Notes under the pieces: model-generated
What the model saw: the letters and a program-made list of their open reading frames with translations, nothing else
Database searches by the model: none
What the model was told of the DNA's origin: nothing
Source: Leptolyngbyaceae cyanobacterium JSC-12
GTDB taxonomy: Bacteria > Cyanobacteriota > Cyanobacteriia > Leptolyngbyales > Leptolyngbyaceae
NCBI GenBank assembly: GCA_000309945.1
Contig: CM001633.1
Coordinates: 952,723 to 1,016,722, forward strand
Length of the DNA stretch: 64,000 nucleotides
Direction of reading: 5' to 3'
In this document: piece by piece, positions 55,649 through 64,000 of the stretch
Numbering within the stretch: position 1 is the stretch's first letter
Layout of the letters: each line of letters starts with the position of its first letter
Translations under genes and position numbers: made by a program

Positions 55649-58492
55649 ATGTCGCGGATTAAGCAACGTCGGTTTTACCGATTGCTATCGTTTGGATTGG
55701 GGTTCCTGGTTTGTTTGGGGTTGGGTGGCTTTGGATCATGGCGCGTTGTTGCTCAGGTGGATGTTCTGCCTGGCATCAGTCGCAGTCTTGCCGATCAAGG
55801 ACTCCAGCAGTATCAGTTAGGACGATTCGCCGAAGCGATCGCCCAGTGGGAAAATGCGCTTTCACATACTCGTAATTCCCATGATCGTGTCATCATACTC
55901 ACCAATTTGGGGCAAGCATATCGACAAATTGGTAATCTAGAGCGGGCGATCGCTGCCTGGGAGTCAGCAATTCAACTCTACCAGCACGATCGTTCGTTAA
56001 TGGATGAAGCCGCTATTGCCCAATTATTGACCGAGCAAGCCCAGGCATATAGTGATTTAGGACAACATCAGGTCGCAGTAGAACGTGCCCAGACAGCAAT
56101 CGCTCTGGCACAGAACCTTCAAAATCGTTCAATAGAAGCGGCTGCCCAAGGCGCGATCGGCAGTGCTCAGTGGGCGCTGGGTGAATACGACCATGCCCTG
56201 GCTGCTCATCAACAAAGCCTGATGCTTGCCTGCAAGCTAAATCATCCGTTGTATATTGCCACTGCACTCAACAATCTTGGAAATGTGTTTGTGAGTCGGG
56301 CAGAGCGGTTTCGCTATCAAGCAACGGCTGCCAGTTTAGAAGGCGACACTCTTGAAGCCGAGATGCTGGAACGGTCAACCATTCAGAATTTGCGAGTTGC
56401 ACTTGCTGCTTATCAACAAAGCGTGAATGCGAGCCAGTCAGCCGGTGGAGACGTTGCAGTGAAAGCATTGCTTAATCTCAATCGCCTGCTGCAAAGTTTC
56501 TCTGAACCAGTTAGTATTCCTATTTTGCCGGAACTAACTTGTGATCAGCCCAATGTCGCAGCCGTCTTGAAATCGCCAGCGATAACAGGGCACTCTGGAG
56601 AGCCGACATTTCCTCAATCAGGTGCAACTGTAAAACCAAGTGCAACTACAAAACCAACAAAGGACTTAAACCAGGTTCATCTTTTGACCCAACTTGAGGG
56701 AAAGCCCGATTCTCAAGATAAAGTCATGGGCTATATCAGTTTGGCAACCCAGTTGATCCAAGCGGCAGAACATCGTTCCCAACGACCTGATATTCTCGAG
56801 ATTCAGCCCATTCTAGAAAAAGCATTGACCGTGGCTCGCCGGATTAGGAATGCTCGGTCAGAATCCTTTGCACTAGGCACTCTGGGGCGACTGCTGGAAC
56901 TCAACGATCGCCAAGAGGCAGCACTGACCCTGACTCAACAGGCACAGTTAATTGCTCAACGGGTGAATGCTGCAGACAGTCTTTATCGCTGGCAGTGGCA
57001 AAGTGGACGTATTTTGAAAGCAACAGGACACTTGAAGCGAGCGATCGCGGCTTATGAACAGGCGATCGCCACCCTGCAAACCATTCGCAGCGATATTGTT
57101 GTTGCCAGTAAAGATCTACAGTTTGATTTTCGTGATTCAGTAGAACCTGTTTACCGGGAACTGATTGAGTTGCTGCTGACTGTGGATGAGTCTGCGGCAG
57201 ATTCTAATGTCGTTGCTATTAGAAGACCACACGAGCAAGCAGAGACACCCTCTCTGCTGAAGTCCCTTACCCATTCCCCGGTTTTCCAAACAAAAGCGAC
57301 ACAGCAGACAGCCAACTCTCCCAATCTGGAAAAGGTGCTGGATATTCTGGAGTTGTTGAAGCTGGCAGAATTGCAAAACTTTTTTGGTGATGAATGTGTA
57401 CAGGTTGCTAGAGAAGTGCTTTCGACCGAACGGGGAACATCGATGAGGCAAGGGCTCCCTGCCAATGCTGCGATTGATCCAGATTCAGTTGTGGTGTATT
57501 CCATTGTTTTAGAAGATCGGAGCTACTTGTTGTTACGCCTGCCCAATGGCAAGTTGAAAAAATATCTGATTCAGCTTGCAGTCGAAGGTAAACCCACGAT
57601 CGCCAATCAGGCATTGTTACAAAGTCGCATTGATCAACTCCGGGCATTGTTGGAAAAGCGCTCCACGGATGAGTATTTGACGGAAGCTCAAGCCATTTAT
57701 GATGCCCTCATTCGTCCCCTGGAACCAGACCTCAACGCCATCAAACCTTCTACGTTGGTGTTCATTCATGATGGCGTGTTGCGCAAAGTGCCGATGGCAG
57801 CGCTGCATGATGGCAAGCAATTTTTGATTGAAAAATATCCTATCGCCACTACGCCCAGTCTTAACCTCACCAGTCGTCGTCCCCTTGATCGCCGCAACCT
57901 CAAAGCCTTAGCTGTAGGGCTGACTCTGGAACAACCGCCGTTTTCTGCTCTACCGAATGTGGCAATTGAAGTACAGGGCGTGAATCAGCTACTAGGGGGA
58001 ACGACCCTACTTGATCAAGATTTTACTTTGAAAGGGGTGCGCGATCGCCTAGAGAGAAAACGCTATCCCATTGTCCATATGGCAACCCACGGCAAGTTTG
58101 GCGGTGATGCAGACAGTACATTTCTGCTGACCTATCGCGATCGCATCACAATCGACAAATTGGATGAAGTACTGCAAACTCGCCAGACCCTGCGACCCGT
58201 TGAACTGCTGACCTTGAGTGCGTGCCAGACAGCCGCAGGAGATGAGCGATCAGCCCTGGGAATTGCTGGATTAGCTGTAAGAGCAGGTGTGAAAAGTGCA
58301 ATGGCAACTCTCTGGTTTATTAATGATGAAGCAACTGTTCCGCTGGTTGAAGAGTTTTATAGACAACTGCTTCAGCCTGGAACCACAAAAGCAGAGGCAT
58401 TACAGCGTGCCCAAATCAAACTCATTGGGGACATCAACTATAACCATCCCGCTGTCTGGTCGTCCTTTATTTTGATTGGTAACTGGATGTGA
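55649..58492 (+). CDS. Exported TPR-CHAT protease-like protein
   Basis: The 947-residue protein starts with a hydrophobic signal segment (LLSFGLGFLVCLGLGGFGS), then several TPR repeats (residues 45-300 and 390-480; LGQAYRQIGNLERAIAAWES, ATALNNLGNVFVS), then a C-terminal CHAT domain (about 640-945). The CHAT dyad appears intact: His814 in HMATHGKFGG and Cys859 in LSACQTAAGDE. CHAT domains are caspase/separase-like proteases. Its stop overlaps the start of the TPS exoprotein by four bases (GTGA), so the two are translated together. Presumably acts in the periplasm on the exoprotein or on its transporter; this is inference. Confidence 0.9.
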   Translation: MSRIKQRRFYRLLSFGLGFLVCLGLGGFGSWRVVAQVDVLPGISRSLADQGLQQYQLGRFAEAIAQWENALSHTRNSHDRVIILTNLGQAYRQIGNLERAIAAWESAIQLYQHDRSLMDEAAIAQLLTEQAQAYSDLGQHQVAVERAQTAIALAQNLQNRSIEAAAQGAIGSAQWALGEYDHALAAHQQSLMLACKLNHPLYIATALNNLGNVFVSRAERFRYQATAASLEGDTLEAEMLERSTIQNLRVALAAYQQSVNASQSAGGDVAVKALLNLNRLLQSFSEPVSIPILPELTCDQPNVAAVLKSPAITGHSGEPTFPQSGATVKPSATTKPTKDLNQVHLLTQLEGKPDSQDKVMGYISLATQLIQAAEHRSQRPDILEIQPILEKALTVARRIRNARSESFALGTLGRLLELNDRQEAALTLTQQAQLIAQRVNAADSLYRWQWQSGRILKATGHLKRAIAAYEQAIATLQTIRSDIVVASKDLQFDFRDSVEPVYRELIELLLTVDESAADSNVVAIRRPHEQAETPSLLKSLTHSPVFQTKATQQTANSPNLEKVLDILELLKLAELQNFFGDECVQVAREVLSTERGTSMRQGLPANAAIDPDSVVVYSIVLEDRSYLLLRLPNGKLKKYLIQLAVEGKPTIANQALLQSRIDQLRALLEKRSTDEYLTEAQAIYDALIRPLEPDLNAIKPSTLVFIHDGVLRKVPMAALHDGKQFLIEKYPIATTPSLNLTSRRPLDRRNLKALAVGLTLEQPPFSALPNVAIEVQGVNQLLGGTTLLDQDFTLKGVRDRLERKRYPIVHMATHGKFGGDADSTFLLTYRDRITIDKLDEVLQTRQTLRPVELLTLSACQTAAGDERSALGIAGLAVRAGVKSAMATLWFINDEATVPLVEEFYRQLLQPGTTKAEALQRAQIKLIGDINYNHPAVWSSFILIGNWM

Positions 58493-61400
58493 ACACTAAG
58501 CCCTATTACCGTTTAAACACAATTAGCAAAATACAGGATAAAGACCCTGCTATTAGTTGGCAATTGTGGATCGCAAGTTATCTAATGATGGGGGCGATCG
58601 CGGTTTCCGGTCTGCCCGTTCAAGCCCAACTCATCCCCGACACAAGCTTAGGAGCCGAACAATCTATCGTCGGACCCGATCAACCCATTGGGGGAATTCC
58701 CAGCAATGTGATTGGGGGCGGTGCACTACGGGGCATCAACCTGTTTCATAGTTTTCTAGAATTTAATGTTGATGCCAATCGGGGAGTTTATTTCGCAAAC
58801 CCAGTGGGCGTTGAAAATATTCTTACCCGTGTTACAGGTGGCAATCCCTCCAATATCCTGGGTACCTTGGGAGTACAGGGAACTGCTAACCTATTTTTGC
58901 TGAACCCTGCAGGAATTGTTTTTGGACCGGGTGCCAGTTTAGATATTCAGGGATCGTTTACTGCCAGCACCTCAAGTGCAATTACGCTGGGAAATGGGGT
59001 ATTCAGCGCGAATCTCTCAGTTCCCAGCACGCTCGTTTCAGTGCAACCGGAAGCCACCTTTTTAAGTGCATTAGCAAATGTTACTAACCAGGCAAATCTC
59101 CAAACTGGACAGACTATTACCCTGATTGGGAATACGATCGAAAATGCCGGAAACTTACAGGCTGGACAAACACTTAACCTGACTGGCAATACTATTACAA
59201 ATACTGGAGGAGTGCAAGCCGGACAGACTATAAATTTAGCTGCCGATACAGTTACCAATAGTGGCAGTCTTCAATCAGGACAAAATTTAGAACTGACTGC
59301 AATAGAATTTACAAACTCAGGAGAAGCACAGGCGGGTCAGGATCTTACCCTGTCTGGAACAACGATCGACAACCAGGGAAATCTACAAGCCGCCCAAGAT
59401 CTAACAATTACTGGAAATACGATTACGAATCAAGGCAGTTCTCAGGGTGGACAACTTGTCTTATTCAATGGGAACGTGATTAATAACTCAGGAGATATTC
59501 AGTCAGGACAAAATCTAACAGTCCAGGCGAATTCAGTCAATAGCACCGGGCAACTGCTTGCCCCCAATGGGGTTTTGACCGTCAGTGCTTCATCTGGTAA
59601 CGCCAATATCCAACAAGCGATCGCTCAAACAGCAACGGTATTCGCTAGCAATACCCTCAATCTAGTTCAAAGTCAACTGACAACTGCTGGCGATCTGTCG
59701 TTACTTGCACAGAATACTGTGCAAATTCAAGACTCTGCTGCTAGTTCATTCAATGCAACGGTGGGTGGCAATTTGCTGATTCAAGGAACTCAAGGTGTGA
59801 CAATCAACACACGCGCCAATCCTGCCAGCGCTATCCAGGTCGCAGGAAACACGACAGTCACCTCCATCGGCATGATCGCAACCAATGGCACTTTTAATAG
59901 CACTGGCAATCTCCTTTTTTCCGCAGGCAGCAACCTGCAACTAGCTGACAGTGCCCTTGTGAGCAATGGGGGAAGTCTTGCAATCGCAGCGGGTGGCAAT
60001 GTCTTCTTACAGCGAAGTCAACTGCAAGCTGCAGCAGATGTATTTCTATCCGCTGCGGGTGTATTGCAAATTCGCGATCGGGTAGACAGTCCTTTTATTG
60101 CCAGTGCTGCTGGCAACTTTTCAATTCAAGGTGATGCTGGGGTCGATATTCAAGCCCAGACCAACCCTGCCAGCATCTTGCAAAGTGGGGGTAATTTGAG
60201 TGTTACCAGTCTTAGCGGTGCAGTGACCGCGAACATTGGAGTTACTACGGGTGGACTGTTTTCCATTCAATCTGCAGGAAATATCAACCTGGGAGATTTC
60301 ACTGGAGCAGCGCTTCAGCTTATGTCGGAGGGTGCGATCGCGGCTGGCACAATCGACACTTCATCCAGCATGGGGGATGGGGGAGCGGTTATGCTCAGTG
60401 GCAAGCAGGGGGTTTCGGTCACTGCGATTAACACCTTTTCAACAGGCGCAACTGGCAATGGAGGCGCTGTCACGCTCTTCGCGGCTCAGGGCAATATCAA
60501 CGTGGGATCTATTGATTCCGCCTCAGACAATGGTAACGGTGGAGCAGTTAGCCTGATAGCGGGGAACGGTATCAGTACGGGCGCGATCGCAACCTTTGCC
60601 AATGGCTCTGGAACAGGCGGGTCTGTTAGCCTGAATGCTAACCTTAACATCACAGCAATCGGGGACATCGATGCTTCATCTCTGCTGGGCAATGGTGGCA
60701 CTATTCGCATTATCAGTAGTCGCGGAGCCATTGACACCTCAGCAAATGTTCTCAGCACCCGCGTTTTGTCAGAAGACGGTGGCACGGGTGGGACGGTGTT
60801 TTTATCTGCTAATCGAGACCTTACGGTGGGCAGTGTCTTTTCGGAGGGGGGGCGTCTGGGCAGTGGTGGAGCGATAGCTTTAACAAGCGGCGGGATGATC
60901 GCGATCGCGCCTAATCAAGAAATCAATAGCAGCACCGTTGGAGCGGGATCTGGAGGAGCGATTACAATCACTGGGCAGTCGGTGGGAGTTGGTGCTGGGA
61001 CACTCGTCAAATCTAGCTCGCTGGCATCTGGAAACGCCGGAAATATAACTATTCAAGCGGCTAATAACGGCAGGATCACGCTTGATAGCAATAGTTTTCT
61101 AGATGCTTCGGTATTTAGCGACACGGCTACTGGCACTGCTGGATTCATCACGTTAACAGGCGGCAGTCTGGCCATCACAGGTGCCACCTTGGATGCTGGA
61201 GTATTGAATGGCAATGGGGCAGGCGGCAATGTAGCATTGACTGCTACAAATGGTGCGATCGCCCTCAGCAACAGCCGCATTTTTGCAGACACAGTTGGGG
61301 CAGGTGCGGCAGGGAATGTGAGGCTGACTGCTCCTAACCAGGAGATTACTCTCACAGATAGTGACATTTTCACAACTACAAGCGGTGCTGGACTGGCTGG

Positions 61401-63438
61401 AAATGTCAACATTACCGGGCGGGCAGTCATCTCGGTTGGTTCCACTATCGATGTTGCTGCCTTTGGCACAGGCGCAACTGGCGCGATCGCGGTAGAAGCC
61501 ACCAATGGATTTGTTTACCTATCAGGTGGAGGGTTCTTCATCGATACCTTTGCAGACAACATCAGTCATGCTGGGGGTGCCACCATTCGCGGTACTAACG
61601 TCACCTTAAATAATTTCAGCCTCAATGCTGACAGTGGTGGTGCGGTCTTTGGTGCAAATATCCTGGTAGAAGCAACGGATCGGGTTTCTCTAGAAAATGC
61701 CAGCACACTACGAACGACCGTTTCAGAAACCGCGACTGGGCAGGGAGGAAATATTACAGTGCGGGGCGGTAACTTAGTGGCACTTAATGGCAACAGTGAA
61801 ATTGATGCCAGCACAAATGGGATAGGCAATGGGGGAAACGTAGCCGTGTCTGCACCTACTGTGTTGCTGGGCGATCGCTCCACGATTAACGCCAAAACCA
61901 CCAATAGCGGGCAGGGCGGTAGCATTTCCATCAATACTGGCAGCGGTGCTCTCCGTCTCACAACTGATAGCCGCATTAGCACGGCTGTAGAGGGTGGAAC
62001 CGGCAATGGCGGTGATATTTCAGTGCAAACTGGCAATTTAGAGTTGCTAACGGGTGGACAATTGGTGAGTTCTACCAGTGGCAACGGAGCCGCAGGCAAC
62101 ATTAATGTTATCGCCAGCAAAGGGATGGTAGTTGCAGGCGGGGGAGACCATGCTAGCGGGGTGTTTGCTCAAAGCCGGGGATCTGGACGCGCTGGAGATC
62201 TGACGCTCTCAACTCCCCAACTGCTGGTCCAAGATAGGGCTGAAATCTCAGTAACCACGAAAGCCAGCGGAACGGGCGGACGGCTGACGATCAATACGGA
62301 CCAACTGAGAGTGCTGAGTAATGCTGAAGTGTCTGCGGCAACGGAAGGTAGCGGAACAGGCGGGTTCTTAACCATCAATGCTAGCCAGGGTGTTTTTCTC
62401 GACGGGGGAGGAAGTTTGTCAGCCCGGTCTTCTGGGTCAGGGAATGCGGGGAATCTGGAGATCACCACCAATCAATTACTGATCCAAAATGGGGCAGAAA
62501 TTTCCACCTCGTCTATGGGGACAGGCAATGCCGGAAGAATTAATCTCTCTGCCAATTCCCTGTTTCTGACGAATGGCGGTCGTATCACTAGCCGCAGCAC
62601 TGCCACCGGAAATGCTGGTTCTATTGGGATTAATCTGCGCGATCGCCTGCGAGTGAGCAATGGCGAAATTTCTGCCTCATCCGAGCAGGGCGGCGGCGGG
62701 CAAATCACTATCTCTGCCAGAGATATTTTGTTTAACCGGGGTAGCCTAGTGAGCAGCAGTGTTTCCAACGGAACCGGGGGCGGTGGTAATATTACGATTC
62801 GCGCACGGGAGCGCTTTTTCGCCTTTGAAGACAGCGACATTCTGGCAAATGCTCAATTTGGCGATGGTGGCAACATCACGATTAATGCACCGATCTTCAT
62901 TGCCGATCTGTTTGCCACTGTGGGGCGCAATCCTGGCACTGATTTATCCCGGTTTCGGGGGAATGGACGGGTGGATATTTCCTCATCCTCAGTGTTTGGC
63001 ATCAGCGGCACTGTGCAAATTCCCGACATTAGCTTCATCCAAAATTCCCTCTCATCTCTGGAAGGGGAGTTTGTTCGTTCAGAGCAGATTGTGGCTGGCA
63101 GTTGTCTGGCGCGTCGCACAAGTGGACAAAGCAGCTTTCTAGTCACAGGTACAGGCGGGTTAGCACGAACTCCCTATGGTCAGGCAGTTAGTCGGTACAT
63201 GGTTGCCCCTGTGCGACCTGTGGGCAGTGGGGATGCGTTGCAGTCGCTAGAATCTGCCCCTGAGGCGGAACATCTGGCAGCTCCGCCCACTGCAACCCCT
63301 TTTCTTTCCTGGAAACCTGGTGATCCAGTTCAAGAAGCACAAGGATTTATCCGAACTCCAGATGGCAGGGTGGTATTAGGAACGCATCCCCAGTTGGCGG
63401 CAGTGGTCAAAGCTCAGGATTTAGTCTGTGGATTTTAA
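58489..63438 (+). CDS. Two-partner-secretion exoprotein (filamentous haemagglutinin-like)
   Basis: A 1649-residue TpsA-type protein. A signal peptide ends near VSGLPVQAQ (about residue 45), then the TPS/haemagglutination-activity domain (residues 46-185: GGALRGINLFHSFLEFNV, FLLNPAGIVFGPGASLDI). Residues 197-357 form about seven or eight repeats near 21 residues (AGQTLNLTGNTITNTGGVQ-type). The rest, to residue 1530, is Gly/Asn/Ser/Thr-rich beta-helix sequence. Only two Cys occur, Cys1539 and Cys1647, both in the last 111 residues. GTG start overlapping the CHAT gene. The TpsB outer-membrane transporter is not in the window. Confidence 0.92.
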   Translation: MNTKPYYRLNTISKIQDKDPAISWQLWIASYLMMGAIAVSGLPVQAQLIPDTSLGAEQSIVGPDQPIGGIPSNVIGGGALRGINLFHSFLEFNVDANRGVYFANPVGVENILTRVTGGNPSNILGTLGVQGTANLFLLNPAGIVFGPGASLDIQGSFTASTSSAITLGNGVFSANLSVPSTLVSVQPEATFLSALANVTNQANLQTGQTITLIGNTIENAGNLQAGQTLNLTGNTITNTGGVQAGQTINLAADTVTNSGSLQSGQNLELTAIEFTNSGEAQAGQDLTLSGTTIDNQGNLQAAQDLTITGNTITNQGSSQGGQLVLFNGNVINNSGDIQSGQNLTVQANSVNSTGQLLAPNGVLTVSASSGNANIQQAIAQTATVFASNTLNLVQSQLTTAGDLSLLAQNTVQIQDSAASSFNATVGGNLLIQGTQGVTINTRANPASAIQVAGNTTVTSIGMIATNGTFNSTGNLLFSAGSNLQLADSALVSNGGSLAIAAGGNVFLQRSQLQAAADVFLSAAGVLQIRDRVDSPFIASAAGNFSIQGDAGVDIQAQTNPASILQSGGNLSVTSLSGAVTANIGVTTGGLFSIQSAGNINLGDFTGAALQLMSEGAIAAGTIDTSSSMGDGGAVMLSGKQGVSVTAINTFSTGATGNGGAVTLFAAQGNINVGSIDSASDNGNGGAVSLIAGNGISTGAIATFANGSGTGGSVSLNANLNITAIGDIDASSLLGNGGTIRIISSRGAIDTSANVLSTRVLSEDGGTGGTVFLSANRDLTVGSVFSEGGRLGSGGAIALTSGGMIAIAPNQEINSSTVGAGSGGAITITGQSVGVGAGTLVKSSSLASGNAGNITIQAANNGRITLDSNSFLDASVFSDTATGTAGFITLTGGSLAITGATLDAGVLNGNGAGGNVALTATNGAIALSNSRIFADTVGAGAAGNVRLTAPNQEITLTDSDIFTTTSGAGLAGNVNITGRAVISVGSTIDVAAFGTGATGAIAVEATNGFVYLSGGGFFIDTFADNISHAGGATIRGTNVTLNNFSLNADSGGAVFGANILVEATDRVSLENASTLRTTVSETATGQGGNITVRGGNLVALNGNSEIDASTNGIGNGGNVAVSAPTVLLGDRSTINAKTTNSGQGGSISINTGSGALRLTTDSRISTAVEGGTGNGGDISVQTGNLELLTGGQLVSSTSGNGAAGNINVIASKGMVVAGGGDHASGVFAQSRGSGRAGDLTLSTPQLLVQDRAEISVTTKASGTGGRLTINTDQLRVLSNAEVSAATEGSGTGGFLTINASQGVFLDGGGSLSARSSGSGNAGNLEITTNQLLIQNGAEISTSSMGTGNAGRINLSANSLFLTNGGRITSRSTATGNAGSIGINLRDRLRVSNGEISASSEQGGGGQITISARDILFNRGSLVSSSVSNGTGGGGNITIRARERFFAFEDSDILANAQFGDGGNITINAPIFIADLFATVGRNPGTDLSRFRGNGRVDISSSSVFGISGTVQIPDISFIQNSLSSLEGEFVRSEQIVAGSCLARRTSGQSSFLVTGTGGLARTPYGQAVSRYMVAPVRPVGSGDALQSLESAPEAEHLAAPPTATPFLSWKPGDPVQEAQGFIRTPDGRVVLGTHPQLAAVVKAQDLVCGF
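59080..59560 (+). repeat. Roughly 63-bp tandem repeats in the TPS gene
   Basis: The region encodes repeated units of the form (L/S)QAGQ(T/N)LxLxGNTIxNxG, about 21 residues each, seven to eight copies, diverged at DNA level. Expected to be beta-helix turns. Confidence 0.75.
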
Positions 63439-63538
63439 TTTACACCTGTATAATCAGTTGGATTTACATCACTCGTCTGAAAAATTTGATGTAGTGTAAA
63501 TTCTTTTTTCACGTCGAAGTACTTCATGGATCCGCACA

Positions 63539-64000
63539 ATGATACTTAGGCAACTTTGGGAATGGCGGGGAATTTGGACAACAACTCCAACAGTTGCCGG
63601 ATTGGTGATTTTATTGCGGTTTTCTGGCGCACTTCAGCCCTATGAATGGATGGCCTATGACCATTTGATACGATCGCGCCCTCCCGAAGCAACCGATCCC
63701 CGGATTGTCATCGTGGGCATTAACGAAGATGACCTGCGAAGAACACGCCGCTGGCCCCTGGACGATGCGACCCTGGCTCGCTTGCTTCGGCGTATTAACC
63801 AGCAACAACCCACAGCGATCGCCCTTGACCTGTATCGAGACTTTCCCGTTGAGCCAGGACACTCTGACCTGGTAAACGTCTTCAAAACTACTCCCAACTT
63901 GATTGGGATTGAAAATCGGGGCGGACTTAAAAATGTGCCTGTCTCTCCACCACCCGTGTTAAAAGCGCTCGATCAAGTAGCTGCTAATGATATTGTGCAG
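63539..64000 (+). CDS. CHASE2-domain protein, N-terminal part (cut by window edge)
   Basis: From ATG 63539 an open frame runs off the window (154 residues seen). It has a hydrophobic helix (TVAGLVILLRFSGALQPYE), then the CHASE2 start WMAYDHLIRSRPPEATDPRI, IVIVGINEDDLRR, WPLDDATLARLLRRINQ and PTAIALDLYRDFPV. CHASE2 is an extracellular sensor domain normally followed by membrane helices and an output domain such as adenylate cyclase or Ser/Thr kinase, outside this window. It starts 100 bases after the TPS gene on the same strand, so it probably belongs to the same unit. Confidence 0.88.
   Translation, partial: MILRQLWEWRGIWTTTPTVAGLVILLRFSGALQPYEWMAYDHLIRSRPPEATDPRIVIVGINEDDLRRTRRWPLDDATLARLLRRINQQQPTAIALDLYRDFPVEPGHSDLVNVFKTTPNLIGIENRGGLKNVPVSPPPVLKALDQVAANDIVQ

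Noticed and set aside
59080-59560. Regular repeat array considered as a CRISPR
   Set aside because: Repeats are translated, diverged and contiguous, without spacers; they are protein repeats of the TPS exoprotein.
61566-62120. 184-codon antisense frame inside the TPS gene, and several like it nearby
   Set aside because: Gly/Thr/Ser-rich repetitive coding on plus creates stop-poor antisense frames; the Pro/Leu-rich translations are typical artefacts.

Overview
This window is chromosomal DNA of a cyanobacterium. The palindrome GCGATCGC (HIP1) recurs throughout, and several genes are cyanobacterial signatures: a cyAbrB regulator, a BicA-type bicarbonate transporter beside a CPA2 Na+/H+ antiporter, a Tab2 photosystem I translation factor, and a CHAT / two-partner-secretion / CHASE2 cluster. 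The genus cannot be fixed from sequence alone; a filamentous Leptolyngbya- or Oscillatoria-like organism is plausible.

Left part (1-16 kb), mostly minus strand: the 5' end of an exported TPR protein, a U32 peptidase-family protein, cyAbrB, an apparent operon of a C39-like peptidase, a small conserved protein and recF, then prxQ, a ClC-CBS-Usp fusion, a small protein, tRNA-Leu(CAA), an M48 protease and murA. tRNA-Leu(CAG) and a TrmH-type rRNA methyltransferase follow on the plus strand.

Central part (16-45 kb): lpdA, trpC, a coiled-coil protein, an SDR sugar-nucleotide enzyme and an FHA protein on plus; tab2 and glgP on minus; avtA, rimM and the stringent-response gene relA/spoT on plus; bicA-nhaS3-type and two small stress-like genes on minus; a proline iminopeptidase, mfd, an EF-G paralogue and a TPR protein.

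Right part (45-64 kb) is more accessory. A glycosyltransferase follows a 720-base leader. A complete 1456-bp insertion sequence, with 19-bp inverted repeats and a 6-bp target duplication, interrupts a small CxxC peroxidase-like gene. Then come a CNNM/CBS protein, an ABC exporter, a PEP-CTERM protein, an L,D-transpeptidase and a Tat-exported LD-carboxypeptidase. The window closes with an exported TPR-CHAT protein whose stop overlaps (GTGA) the start of a 1649-residue TPS exoprotein, followed by a CHASE2 protein running off the edge. The TPR protein at position 1 resembles the N-terminus of this CHAT protein, so related genes lie at both ends.

Most of the window is housekeeping. The most notable items are the CHAT-TPS-CHASE2 unit, the cleanly reconstructable IS disruption, a tRNA-Leu 5' fragment that forms the 3' end of the M48 gene, a ClC protein lacking the gating glutamate, and one 20-bp repeat word inside the reading frames of both the U32 gene and recF.
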